Shown: positions 1-10,980 of the stretch, one piece after another
Layout of the letters: every line of letters begins with the position of its first letter
How positions within the stretch are numbered: the stretch's first letter is position 1
NCBI GenBank assembly: GCA_039105265.1
Contig: JAPFFF010000010.1
Span: 5,456,001 to 5,520,000 of the forward strand
Direction: 5' to 3'
Length of the DNA stretch: 64,000 nucleotides
Source of the DNA: Tritrichomonas musculus
Taxonomy: Eukaryota; Parabasalia; Tritrichomonadida; Tritrichomonadidae
Notes under the pieces: generated by a model
Database searches by the model: none
Seen by the model: the letters and a program-made list of their open reading frames with translations, nothing else
What the model was told of the DNA's origin: nothing
Position numbers and translations under genes: made by a program

Positions 1-1
1 A

Positions 2-298
2 TGTATTTCAAGCGTGTTCGTTCATTCTCTGACAGATGAAGAAAAACTAGCTCAGCAAAAAAAAAGGAAAATAAATCGATTTAACATTAACGGAAAAAGA
101 TTAAACGATCAATCAGTATTTGATGAAATAAACCAAACAATTTACCAAAAAGAATCTTTTCGTTATTTAAGCGTTGTATCCTCTTTTGAATACTGTGACT
201 TTTGTAAAGAAATGTCAGAGTATCAATTTGATGATACGGTATTATTTTCCAAATTTCATTATTTTTCAACTCAAGATGGTAGTCCAGTATTTTTTTAA
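2..298 (+). CDS. Unknown protein, 3' end only (5' part outside window)
   Basis: The frame is open from the first bases of the window (no stop and no ATG before residue CISSVFVHS...) and closes at TAA 296-298, so this is the last 98 or so codons of a gene that starts to the left. The piece is hydrophilic at first (EEKLAQQKKRKINRFN) and then contains FEYCDFCKEMSEYQFDD, with a closely spaced Cys pair. The stop is followed by AAC, so the frequent TAAA stop/poly(A) overlap is present. I do not recognise the family. It could also be the tail of a transposon-encoded protein, since the next 13 kb is mobile-element rich. Confidence 0.45.
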   Translation, partial: CISSVFVHSLTDEEKLAQQKKRKINRFNINGKRLNDQSVFDEINQTIYQKESFRYLSVVSSFEYCDFCKEMSEYQFDDTVLFSKFHYFSTQDGSPVFF

Positions 299-1513
299 AC
301 AATTATTTATTTTGATATTTTTTTTTTTCCCCATCTTATATATTTTTAATTAATTTCGAAAATTTTTTCCCAAAAGAACAATGAAAATTAAATTGTTTTA
401 AGTATTTTTAAGTTTTTATTTATCTCCTGGCATGCCAGGAGAGAAGTGATATGATTTTTAAAAAAAATTAAAAAAATCTTTTTCCCCCCCCCAACACCCT
501 TTCAAAAAGTTCGTATCCACAACACCCTTTGAATATTTAAAAGATATTTGAACAATTGAATAATAATAAGAATCAGAATCTCAGAAAAAGTGGAATGCTA
601 AAAATAATTGACCTTGCTCCGGATCTATTGAAGCGCTCTGTCTCAAATGAAAGCACGTTATAATATCGCTCTTTTAGCGAGTAATTCTTGATTTTCAAAT
701 TATTTTCCATATTTTAATCACTTCCGATCAAGCATTTTTATCAAGATATGACCATTTCACAATGCATAAAATATTATCCATGTCCTAATTTTATTGTAAG
801 ATCATACAATTGGTTAATAATTTCAATTCACATCACTAAAAAAACAATCAAGTTCTAGAAAGCAGATAATTTAATTTGTACATTAATATTAATACTAAAA
901 ACGCTCAGATCTTTTTCCTACGCCTTTTGGTTTTTTTAGAATTTTCAGAATGATAAACAATTTTACAAACTTTTGCTAAAACTAAAATTTTTAGCCCAAA
1001 TATTTCAATTTGTTAATATAAAATGTTTTTTATCCAAACTCCATTTTCCATAAGAAACATCAAAGGTCGAGATCCGAACATCATATTTTGAATGAAAAAA
1101 AATTCAACCTTTGTTAAATACGATAGATTTTTTTTCTTTTTTTCCGAGATTTTCTCTCAAACGCTTTGAAAAAGTTTTTACACAAAATTTTTTCGGAGAT
1201 TTTATTTCAGAAATTTTAATGGAGTAAAATGGCATAAATATAAATAATGTAAAAAAGAAATATTTATTATAATAAAGTATAGTTTTTTCAAAGCCTTTTT
1301 AGCTTTTTTTGGGAATGATGCAAAATCAAACAGCTGGGTAATAAAAATTCTGTGACTTATTACTTATGTTGAAATAAATGTGTTACAATAGCTTCAATTC
1401 TTTTTAATTTTCTTTATAAAGGAGCAGAATCGTTGCATAAAGCATGTTTTGATGGCTTATTTGAATTTGAAAAACGTTCACTATATAAATATTAAATGGC
1501 AAAGAATATCAAA
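299..1513. other. Intergenic, AT-rich, with one 20-bp palindrome
   Basis: No coding frame is supported. The one clear structure is a perfect 20-bp palindrome at 423-442 (TCTCCTGG, central CATG, CCAGGAGA). A near-identical hairpin, with a TTTT centre, lies at 3111-3130 inside the hAT element. The rest is T-rich and A-rich sequence with no recognised element edges. Confidence 0.6.
423..442. repeat. 20-bp perfect palindrome TCTCCTGG-CATG-CCAGGAGA
   Basis: The two 8-bp arms are exact reverse complements around CATG. The same arms with a TTTT loop occur at 3111-3130. The function is unknown; it could be the stem of a transposon end, a protein-binding site or an RNA hairpin. Confidence 0.8.
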
Positions 1514-1826
1514 TGTGGGATAGCTGCCAATCTTTCAGTCCCCTATATCAGTTTGTGGGATAGCTGCCAATATGTAAACGATTAAAAAATATTCAAAAAA
1601 TTGAGAAGAAAATCTCGTGAAAAAATCCACCAGACGATTTAATTCGAGTTCAACCAGAATATCGTCTGGTTTAACTAGATATTCTGGTGGAACTCTACCT
1701 GTCGGTTGAACTCGATATTCTGGTGGAACTCGATCTTCTGGTTTAACTAGATATTCTGGTTGAACTCGATCTTCTGGTTGAACTCTACCTGTCGGTTGAC
1801 GAACTACATCTTCTAGTTGAACTAAA
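1514..1826. repeat. Short direct repeats and an 18-bp minisatellite
   Basis: The string GTGGGATAGCTGCCAAT occurs twice (about 1515 and 1555). From about 1626 there are inverted and then direct copies of an imperfect 18-bp unit of the type CTCGATCTTCTGGTTGAA, about nine units to 1826, with variants such as CTACCTGTCGGTTGAA. The 18-bp period is a multiple of three, but stops appear and no protein is convincing. Confidence 0.7.
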
Positions 1827-2373
1827 TTCTTCTAAATGAATTTATAATAATTTATGACGATCAACTTTATGATCGTTTTTCATTCAAAAAAAAAAGTGAG
1901 CATTTTGAATAGTAAATTTTTCCAACCAAAGGAAATTCTCCCAAACTTTTTCAAAAAGAATTGAATTTTGGATTTTTTAAAAATGCATTTTTCATGTTAA
2001 ATAAAATAAATATTTATTTATTAATGATTAGACTTAATTTAATATAATATTATAGATATAGGTAAACATAAATGATTATCTTTTTTTATGATAATTATAG
2101 GATATATTAATATTATTTATTTTAAAGAAAATACATAAATTTCACAAAACTCAACTCAAGAAATTGTATGAAACTTGGTAAACAGAATATGTAGATATCA
2201 AATAATATTATATATCAAATAGAAGATATTCCTACGTTTTTTTATTTATATTTTTATTTTTTATTTTTTTTTTATTTTTTTATTTGACAAAACTCGTTAT
2301 TCTGGCCGACCTATTTTTAAATCAAAATGTTAAAATTTATTTTGAATGTTATTAACATTAAGAAAAGTCTATT
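1827..2373. other. Intergenic, very AT-rich, nothing recognised
   Basis: A/T-rich sequence between the minisatellite and the TTAA-bounded element. It includes a T/A homopolymer-rich stretch at about 2239-2285. No frames or inverted repeats of note. Confidence 0.5.
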
Positions 2374-2377
2374 TTAA

Positions 2378-2675
2378 GGTACAAATCCAGAACGCTTAAA
2401 ATTGATAAGAAAATCGTTAAAAAATTGAGATATTGCTTTTCTCATAAAAAGTTTAGTATTTCTGAATAAATTTGATATATCAAAAAAGTTGCACTTTTCA
2501 GACAAAATGCTCTCAATTTTTTTTCAATCATTTCTATTCAATTCGAAGACTTTTTTATGATAAAAAAAGAATTGATTTTTTTTATGATTCTCTATTTAAA
2601 AATAAGAGAATTATTTGGAATTAAATTATTTGGAATTGAATTTAAGGTATTTTAAATTCGTACTGGATTTGTACC
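2378..2675. mobile_element. TTAA-bounded MITE, family A copy 1
   Basis: The terminal inverted repeats are GGTACAAATCCAGAACG on the left and, on the right, the reverse complement of GGTACAAATCCAGTACG. A TTAA sits directly outside each end (2374-2377 and 2676-2679). A second copy of the family is at 15046-15285 with the same termini and the same TTAA flanks. A TTAA duplication is the known target signature of piggyBac-type transposases. The 298-bp body has no coding capacity, so this is a non-autonomous element. The superfamily is inferred from the TTAA only. Confidence 0.72.
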
Positions 2676-3110
2676 TTAAATTCAAATAATTCTCTATTTA
2701 AAAGTAATTTTATAAATCATAAGGATATATCCATATATAGCATCCTGCTAATGACAAGATTATCGACTTTGTCATTAAGGGAGACCGTTTATTTTTATGA
2801 CTTCTATGATTTTTTAAAACAAAGGGAAATGAGAAAAAGAAATTTTAAAATTTAGATTTTTAGTATCCACATGTTTAAAATATGTGTGCATTTTTTTCGC
2901 AAAAATTATTATATAAAATTATTTATGCCTTGAGTATTGATTTTTTCTAGGATTAATATTTATTTATAGCATCTTGCTAATCCAAAAAAAAAAAAAACTA
3001 AAAGTTGTTTTTTATTATAAAAATAAAACAAATTTGAGAGAAAAAATAAGACATTCAATGACCTGATACAAAAAATTTAATAATGGTGATTATATTTTAA
3101 CATCACTATT

Positions 3111-3130
3111 TCTCCTGGTTTTCCAGGAGA
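3111..3130. repeat. Hairpin TCTCCTGG-TTTT-CCAGGAGA inside the hAT
   Basis: It has the same 8-bp arms as the palindrome at 423-442, here with a TTTT centre; the stem extends by two more A/T pairs on each side. It lies 3' of the transposase frame, so on the minus strand it would sit downstream of the transposase stop and could be a 3'-end RNA hairpin. That role is a guess. Confidence 0.75.
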
Positions 3131-3342
3131 AAAATACTAAAAATGAAATAAGAAATTAGCCAAAAGTTTTTGATTTAGCATTTTTCAATCTTATTATTAA
3201 TTCCAATTCAAATATAGATGTTCAGATTTATTATACCAAAAAATTTATTGGGATCAAATTAATGTAAAAGTAAAAATTAATTCGATATAGTTTTAGACAG
3301 CTTAAAATATCAAAGGTAAAAATGGATTTATTTAAAAGATAA

Positions 3343-5616
3343 TTATTTTTTTTGCAAGCCTTGTGAAGAATTATCAGTAATTGCTTTAGCTCTCATTCGT
3401 AAACGAGCTAGAAGAACATCAGATGATAAGTTACTCATCCTATCATGAACCAAAAAGCGATGCATAGAAATCAAACGCTCTACATCACTTTCGCTCGTTC
3501 CGATAGATAGTAATCTTAATGCTACTAGTGAAAGAATTCGTATTCGATCATGTTTTGAAAATTCTTGCCACATGAGAAAATTATTTGATTGATTAAAGCC
3601 TATTGCAGAAAAAAGGGCATTACTGTTAAAAAGCCATTGATCGAATAGATTAGTTATATCCTCATCACTTATTTCTTCATCATAATGATGATAATGCATT
3701 TTAATAATGTTCAATGCTTTATCGTATCCTTCAAATGTAATATCAAATCTGATCATCTCAGCTAAACTTTTTTCTCTCCACAATTTTAAACTTTGTCTAA
3801 ATTTTAAATTCAACGAACACTCATGATTAATTGCATTTAATGTACTTTGATCAAAGTTTGAATCACTTGGTGGAGACAATTCAACTTCTTTATCAGTTGA
3901 TTTTATTTCGCAAATCAATTTATCAGTTGAATTTATTTCATCGTTCATAGTTTCATCAGATAATGATTTTTCCTCCTCTATATCATCCTCCTCTTCAGAA
4001 TCATCCTTTCATAAATCTTGATTATTATTTTGGTCAATTAATTGCAAAGTATCATTAATTTCATCCTCCATGTTTTTTGCAGCCTCATTAACTGAATAAA
4101 TTGAATTTTCGTAATCGCATATATTTCCATTGACGATTCCTGATGATGCATTTTTTGAACGCAAATCGAATCTGCCAGATCGACTTAAAGCCCAACTTGT
4201 CCATACTTCATTTGGTAAGTAGGTTTCCAAACGCGATAAAAATTGAGCCAAAAGTTCATGGAGAATTTCTAAATACCATTCTAAATTAATATAAGATTGA
4301 CTTAATAGTTTCTCATAGAAAGCAATCATCGTTTGAACTACATTTATTACATCACCAAGTCGACTTTGTTCGCACTCAAAACAAAGAGATACTTTTTGCA
4401 ATGGTAATAAGATAAGATATAATTCGATAATCTCTGGCTTGATTGTAGCAACTTCTCGTGCCATTTCTTCAAACTCATCAAGTGTTTCGTATTCTTCTCC
4501 ATTATGTGTTTCCATCCAATCGTTTACTAAAAACATATTAACTTTTTCAATGTTCTTAAATATGAAAGAAAGACTGTCGCAAAGATATATCCATCTAGTT
4601 TTCGGATGATTTTTCTTCCAATAAATTTCACAGCATTTTTTTTTTCGAAGACTTACAATTATTTCATTAATATCAGGAATTATAGCCTTTAAATTTTCGC
4701 AATTGTTAATAGTGCTTAAAAAAGAATTGTGAATTAAATGGTTCAGACAAGAGATATCAGTGACTAAATTAAAATCTGGCATAGTTTTAAAAGATGAAAT
4801 CAGCTTTGAAACAGCTGCAGATTGAGAAGCAAGTCTATCATGACAAATGGAAATTATGATGATCTGTTCACTTTCATCATGGCACATGTTATAGCTAGCA
4901 ATTTCGGCAAAAATTGATTCAAGTTCCACCTTATACTGTTCAATTCCCCATTCTTCATCATCTTTTTTAGTTGAATGGAATGGCAAAGGAGCCATACAAC
5001 TAAAAGGATTTGATAATGTTGTGTGTACAACACGCATTGTGTTTACAGTGGCTGCATCAATCATCAGGTTCACAAAACGATATTTACTTAGTAAACACAT
5101 CATTGAGTTAAAAGCTTTGCATCCTTCATTTGTAAGTGATTCTTTAATATTATTTTTGTTAATGCACTTTATAATTTGGCTTGGATCTTTTGATATGCTT
5201 TGAGTTTTTAAGAAAAATTCAACACTCAACTGTGAAATACCACAAATCAAAGATCTGAATTGTTCTGAGCAAGCAACTGACGAAGAAATTGACGTAGAAC
5301 CTATAAACCTAGCAGTTAATTCTTCAATGTTTTTATTAAAAGATTGATTAGTAAATGAATTGTTATTTATTTTAAATTCTTCGGGTAACAAATCGTCGAT
5401 CTCAGGCGGTATTCTATATTCATGAATATGTTTAAGTACTGTCCTGTCCTTTCTGAAAGTATAGGAGCATCGCTCCATTTTGTTTGTAAATCCATTTCGA
5501 TGGATATGTGGACACCTCCAATCTTTTACAGTCTTTCCATCTTTTGTCTTTCTTTCTACTTGAGTCCATCCAAATGGTACTTCAGTTTTTCGATTTCGGT
5601 CAGATGGTGTGTTCAT
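3343..5616 (-). pseudogene. hAT transposase interrupted by one in-frame TGA
   Basis: Read on the minus strand from ATG 5616, the frame runs 535 codons to TGA at 4009-4011. It then continues in the same frame through an acidic linker (KDDSEEEDDIEEEK) and the 201 codons ending at 3343, giving about 757 codons in all. The N-terminus has a BED-type zinc finger (Cys pair WRCPH...ERCSY, then KHIHEY). The C-terminus has the hAT dimerisation signature (LSIGTSESDVERLISMHRFLVHDRMSNLSS). With a single nonsense codon and no frameshift, inactivation looks recent; in trichomonads TGA is a stop. Alternatives are suppression of the TGA, or two separately translated parts (an ATG opens the second part at 3948). 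It is the only protein encoded by the 2736-6939 element. Confidence 0.85.
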
Positions 5617-5747
5617 TTACCTATATTATTTGCATAAAAAGTAAACGGATTTCCTTAATGACAACGATTTTCCTTAATGACAACTGAATTTATAAAGTCA
5701 AAATAGATGTAGTTTTTACCATATTGTGATCGTTCTTAATGACAAAT

Positions 5748-5985
5748 AACGGCCCTTAATGACAATTAACGTTCGAATGGTGAAAATGATCAAAAACAAA
5801 TATGAACTCTGATCGTTCTTAATGACAATTAACGTTCGAATGGTGAAAATGATCAAAAACAAATATGAACTCTGATCGTTCTTAATGACAATTAACGTTC
5901 GAATGGTGAAAATTATCAAAAACAAATATGAACTCTGATCGTTCTTAATGACAATTAACGTTCGAATGGTGAAAATAGTCAATAA
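5748..5985. repeat. 63-bp tandem array carrying the hAT terminal motif
   Basis: About 3.8 copies of a 63-bp unit start GATCGTTCTTAATGACAATT at 5811, 5874 and 5937, with a partial unit before them. Each unit contains CTTAATGACAATTAACGTTCGAA. The core TTAATGACAA is also in both element ends and singly at about 5656-5690. Because 63 is divisible by three, the minus strand has an 88-codon open frame of 21-residue repeats. That frame is probably not a gene, since the array lies in the leader of the transposase. It is probably a subterminal transposase-binding array, as described for other hATs. Confidence 0.85.
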
Positions 5986-6111
5986 ATATATTTATTTTTG
6001 ACCGTTATGTATTAATAAAATTTTTATTTAATAAATAAATATATAAACTTTTTCTATGTTTTTTGATCTTAAATTTTTTATAATTTAAAGGTTAAAATAT
6101 AAAAAACTAAA

Positions 6112-6871
6112 AGGTCAATATAGAAGGGGCGAAGCCCCTGATTTTCAATATGATTCATTTTATAATTTTATATCATTATATTTATTTGCTGTTAAGATTA
6201 TTTTTCCAAATTGTATTCATTTTTATATGGTGAAAAAAAAGATATAGGTATTTTTATTTTTATAAAAATCATTGAATTGTTAATCGTGCAAGTAAATATT
6301 GACCATATTAAAAACGGTTTAATTTTTTAAAAATTTTATGATTATTTTATAAAATTTCCAAACTTTTTGAATTCATTGAATTTTTTTCTTTTAATTTTTA
6401 TTCGTTGTTTTTTGGATATATGCTTAAAATTTAAAGATAATTCTTTTTGTATTTTAAATAATCTCGATTATTGATTAAATATTTAATATTATTTGTTCTA
6501 AAAAAGCAAAATATTATGAAATAATTTTGATATCAAAAGATTGGCCATATAAATTGGCATACAATTTTATATCTTACATTAATAAATGTATTTTTATTTA
6601 TTTTTATTGCGTTTTATAACATCGTATTGAAGTTCACATAGAAAATTATGTTTTTTACTTTCTGAGCAAAAAGAAGTTTTTCATTCAATTTTTTTGATTT
6701 AAAATAGCATTATCTTGAATTTTTTACACATTAATGCTTATAACATTTGTTCAAATATATTTTATAAAATGTATTCATCATAAATAAATAATTAATATTG
6801 CAATATAACTATCATAAAATGAAAAAGGTTAACGGTCGAAGAGCTTCGCCCCTTCTGTCAATATTGATCGT
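6112..6871. repeat. Inverted pair of GGGGCGAAGC-type repeats inside the hAT
   Basis: GTCAATATAGAAGGGGCGAAGC at about 6113-6134 is mirrored by GCTTCGCCCCTTCTGTCAATAT at 6848-6869. The left copy also folds on itself (GGGGCGAAGCCCC). This may be a non-autonomous element nested in the right half of the hAT, or internal structure of the hAT. No target duplication was resolved. Confidence 0.45.
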
Positions 6872-6954
6872 ATATATTTATTTTTCTTTATAAAAATGTC
6901 ATTAAGCTTTGATTTTTTTGTCATTAACAGGATGCTATATATCCATATTATTAA

Positions 6955-7768
<814 letters not shown>

Positions 7769-7769
7769 T

Positions 7770-7999
7770 TAAATAATATTTTTTTTTATTATTATTTAAA
7801 TGAGTGGAGCATAAATTTACCTAATGATATCGATGCTGGCTCAATTCAAGACGAAATTAATCAAATTGCAAATGGAAAACTAAGTTTTGAGCAATTTAAA
7901 AGCACTAATACATGGAAATTATCAATATTTTTAAAGGATAATGCTGATACAATTGTTCCAAATTTATATGGTAATAATTCAAGGAGCAAGAATCATTGA
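7770..7999 (+). pseudogene. Unrecognised coding fragment
   Basis: The reading NEWSINLPNDIDAGSIQDEI... (about 68 residues to TGA at 7997-7999) has protein-like composition, unlike the surrounding sequence. It has no clear start and lies directly after the inverted-repeat junction around 7770-7806. It is probably the 3' piece of a gene or transposon frame cut by the insertion to its left. The family is not recognised. Confidence 0.35.
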
Positions 8000-8903
8000 T
8001 CGATATCATAATTTATAAAATTAAGAATATTTTTAGAATTAAAAATGATTATTATTTTAAAATTCGTTAAATATTAATATTGGATGTTAAATGAAACCAT
8101 TTTTTAATATAAAAAGTAATGATACAATATATTATCTTGCGGCCATTTTAAATTTACTGGAAAATATAATTTTTTTCGAATGTATTTAATAAGAAAATTA
8201 TTTTAAAATAATTTTTTAAAAAAATATATCTGAATTTAAAAAGATAATTTTATTTTAAATATTATTTCAAATCTATTTGAAAAGTTTAAATTTTAAAAGA
8301 CAAATTCACTAATCACTTGATATTTATTTTATTTAAATATAGATAAATATAAAAATAAATTCGTTAAGGATTATTTAGGGCCGATTTTATTTTAGTGTTA
8401 GTTGCAGCACTCATATTAAAAGGTATGGAAACTTCTATCCACTCGACAGATCATTTTTCTTTCAGAATATAATTTTTAAATGATGGCATTAATGATAAAT
8501 ATAGTATAAAAAATACATATTTTTCGAGAGGAATTTAAGATAAAAATAAATTATTTTTTTGTAAAAAATTGAATCCTAATCTGGTTATCTTAATTCAAAA
8601 AACAAGTTTTTTTTATTTTTTTAATTATATTATTTTTAAATAGAATTATATAAGTAATTTATATTTCATGAAGAAGAACTCGAAATTTTTCATTTTTATA
8701 TTCATATCACAAGTGATATGAATTATTTTAACCTAAAAGGCGAATTTTTTTTTACCTAAAAGGCGAATTTCAAAATTTTGAAAATTATGAGTTTATGCAG
8801 GAAATTGTTTTCTAATTTTCTTCATATTGATATTAAAAATCCTATTCCCAATTCGTTCAAATCACTTTTTCCATTTTTATTGATGATTATAAAGCATCGT
8901 GAA
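8000..8903. other. Intergenic, AT-rich
   Basis: No coding frame is seen. Contains a copy of GTTGCAGCACTCAT at about 8401-8414 (compare the ends of 6955-7768), a small hairpin TTCATATCAC/GTGATATGAA at about 8700-8720, and a short direct repeat (ACCTAAAAGGCGAATTT) at about 8731-8770. Confidence 0.5.
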
Positions 8904-9200
8904 TAAGAAAACCAAGCAAAGATTATTCATTTTTATTATTTTTTCCTAAAACTCAAGCAAATTCGACAAATTCACTAAATAAAAGCGATTTACAAAATAA
9001 CTATCGTACAAATTCCAGCAAATAGTTGGCAGATGAAAAAACTATCGATAATTCATTTGTTTATAAGAAAAATAAAACGTACTGGAATTAATAAAAGAAT
9101 TATTTTGTAAATCGCTTTTATTTAGTGAGTTTTTTTGAATTTGTTTGAGCTTTAGGAAAAGACATTCTAAAATAATTATCTTTGCATGGTTTGCTTTTCC
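8904..9200. repeat. Fold-back element with about 95-bp arms
   Basis: A perfect 28-bp inverted repeat (8973-9000 against 9100-9127, starting CACTAAATAAAAGCG) sits inside longer imperfect arms (about 8904-9000 and 9100-9200, with CCTAAA..CTCAA.CAAATTC and GCAAAGAT..ATT matching). The loop is about 99 bp. A third, diverged copy of the arm follows at about 9222-9300. No target duplication was identified. It is probably a fold-back MITE. Confidence 0.65.
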
Positions 9201-9300
9201 GCGTTGCGCTGGGATATACCTAAAATTGTTTTGTAAACTACTCTTATTTAGTTATTTTGTTGAGTTTATTTGTGTCTTTGGAAGAATTACTTTAAAAAAA

Positions 9301-10113
9301 TAAATTAACCTTTTTGGTCAAAAATTTTTCATCTTTATTGGTCAATTATAAAATTCATATCATCAATGATATGAACTATACAAAAAATTGATAACATCAT
9401 ATAAGATCTCCAAATCCACTCGAAAAACATGGCCTTTTTTTTATTTTATTTTCTAATAAATAAAAAAATGAAGAACATATAAAAAAACTAAAAACTTTTG
9501 TCGACTCATTCATCTTTAAAGTGATTTTTTCTTAAAAAAACATTTTTTTCTCATTATGCCTTTTATGAGATTTGAATTAAGCACTTTCATGCTATTTTTA
9601 AATATGTTAATAATATGATAAAACAATATTAGACATGTATTAAACTTTGATGAGGTTTTTTCTGTTGATCAAAAATTGCCAATTTTTGGAAAAGGTAATT
9701 ACACTCTTTTTAATTCAATTTTTTTTCTGAGAAAAGTTGATGAATATGGAATATTTTTACTTCAAAAATAATAAAATTATTATTTGCCTAGAGACATATT
9801 TGATTACAAAATTTTGGAGCATAATACCTATGAATAATTGATTTACCAATTTTCAAAAAAATATGAGAAAATATGAGGAGTTATTATTTTTTGGTTTTGA
9901 TACTTTAAAATTTTATTAATAAAATAAATTCACTTGTAATAAATAAAGCAAATTAAATAATTAACTTTTGTGAAGCTATATATTTATATTTTATTTGTAT
10001 TTTAATAAAAAAAACTATTTTTCTTAATAAATATATTGTAGACTATTTTATAATTGGATATATTTATATATATTTATAAATTGCATATAAATAAAAAGAT
10101 TATTTTAATTTTT
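9301..10113. other. Intergenic, AT-rich
   Basis: Nothing coding is seen. A hairpin-like TTCATATCAT/ATGATATGAA at about 9354-9378 resembles that at about 8700. Confidence 0.5.
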
Positions 10114-10868
10114 ATCTAGGAATTTTCGAGATATAAAGAATACAAAATATATGGTGAATACAAAAGCTGTTATAGGTCAATAAAAGAATTTATATCAAAA
10201 TTGAATGTTTTTTTTACCTTTCAAAATTTCAAAGCATGAATATTTAATGATTCAAAATTGAATTCCCAAGTGCAATGTCTCAAAATTGAATATTTTACAT
10301 TTTTTTATCTATTTATAAAGTGGCGGGAAAAAGTTGCCAACGGCGGGAAATAGTTGCCAACGATGACCTTTTTAAGGATATATTTAAATGAAAGTTATAA
10401 TTAATTATATTTAAATTATATTAAATATTATTAATATGTAATAAAAAGTAATAATTAAAAAAATATGAAGATATATATATATCTTATATTCAATGCTCAA
10501 TTGAAATGCTAAGAAAAAGTTAACATAAAAATTTTTAAAAAATTTAACAAAATTTGTTTAAAAAAATGAAACATAAACATTTTTTTATAATTTAAAATGC
10601 AACAAATAATGAAACAATGATTTCTTTTTTATATCGTATTGTTTAAATGCTGAAAAAATGCTTTTAAGGCCACCGTTGGCAACTTTTTCCTGTCGTCGGC
10701 AACTTTTTCAGGCATCTATATATAGATAAAAAGAAAAATGAAATTTTAATTTATTATCTGTTATTATTTTATTTTATTTTATTTTTTATCAACTTATTTA
10801 TCATTATTTAATCAAATTGTAAACCTCTCAAAAATTATAAATTAAAATATCTTGAAAATTCCTAGATA
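10114..10868. mobile_element. Nested inverted-repeat elements (GTTGCCAAC-type)
   Basis: The outer inverted repeat is ATCTAGGAATTTTC at about 10115, mirrored at about 10855-10868. The inner one runs from 10321 (TGGCGGGAAAAAGTTGCCAA, then a second GGCGGGAAATAGTTGCCAAC) to 10714, where GTTGGCAACTTTTTCC and GTCGGCAACTTTTTCAG mirror it. Each inner end therefore carries two GAAA-AGTTGCC units. Target duplications are not clear (TCTATTTAT against TCTATATAT outside the inner pair). There is no coding capacity; it is a non-autonomous DNA transposon of unassigned superfamily. Confidence 0.6.
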
Positions 10869-10980
10869 GAATTTTAAAATTTATTTGATATAATTTTCCA
10901 AATATAAAGTAATTAATTATAATTTAATATGCCTGGAAATTATCATATACATCAAAGTGTAATTACCTTTTTTTTGGATT

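Larger units (their letters stand above)
2736..6939 (-). mobile_element. 4.2-kb hAT DNA transposon with TIRs and 8-bp TSD
   Basis: The left end TATAGCATCCTGCTAATGAC (22-bp inverted repeat, continuing AA) matches the reverse complement of the right end with one mismatch (C/T at position 13). The 8-bp direct repeat TATCCATA flanks it at 2728-2735 and 6940-6947. An 8-bp target duplication plus a BED-finger/hAT-dimerisation transposase inside (3343-5616, minus) identifies a hAT element. The motif TTAATGACAA of the ends recurs inside, near both ends and in a tandem array at 5748-5985, probably transposase binding sites. A second TIR-like string (TATAGCATCTTGCTAATCC) lies at about 2966. The flank is itself partly palindromic (TATATCCATATA), so the edge could shift by one or two bases. 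Confidence 0.88.

Noticed and set aside
5716-5982. 88-codon minus-strand frame of 21-residue repeats
   Set aside because: It follows from the 63-bp non-coding array of the hAT; there is no independent support for a protein.
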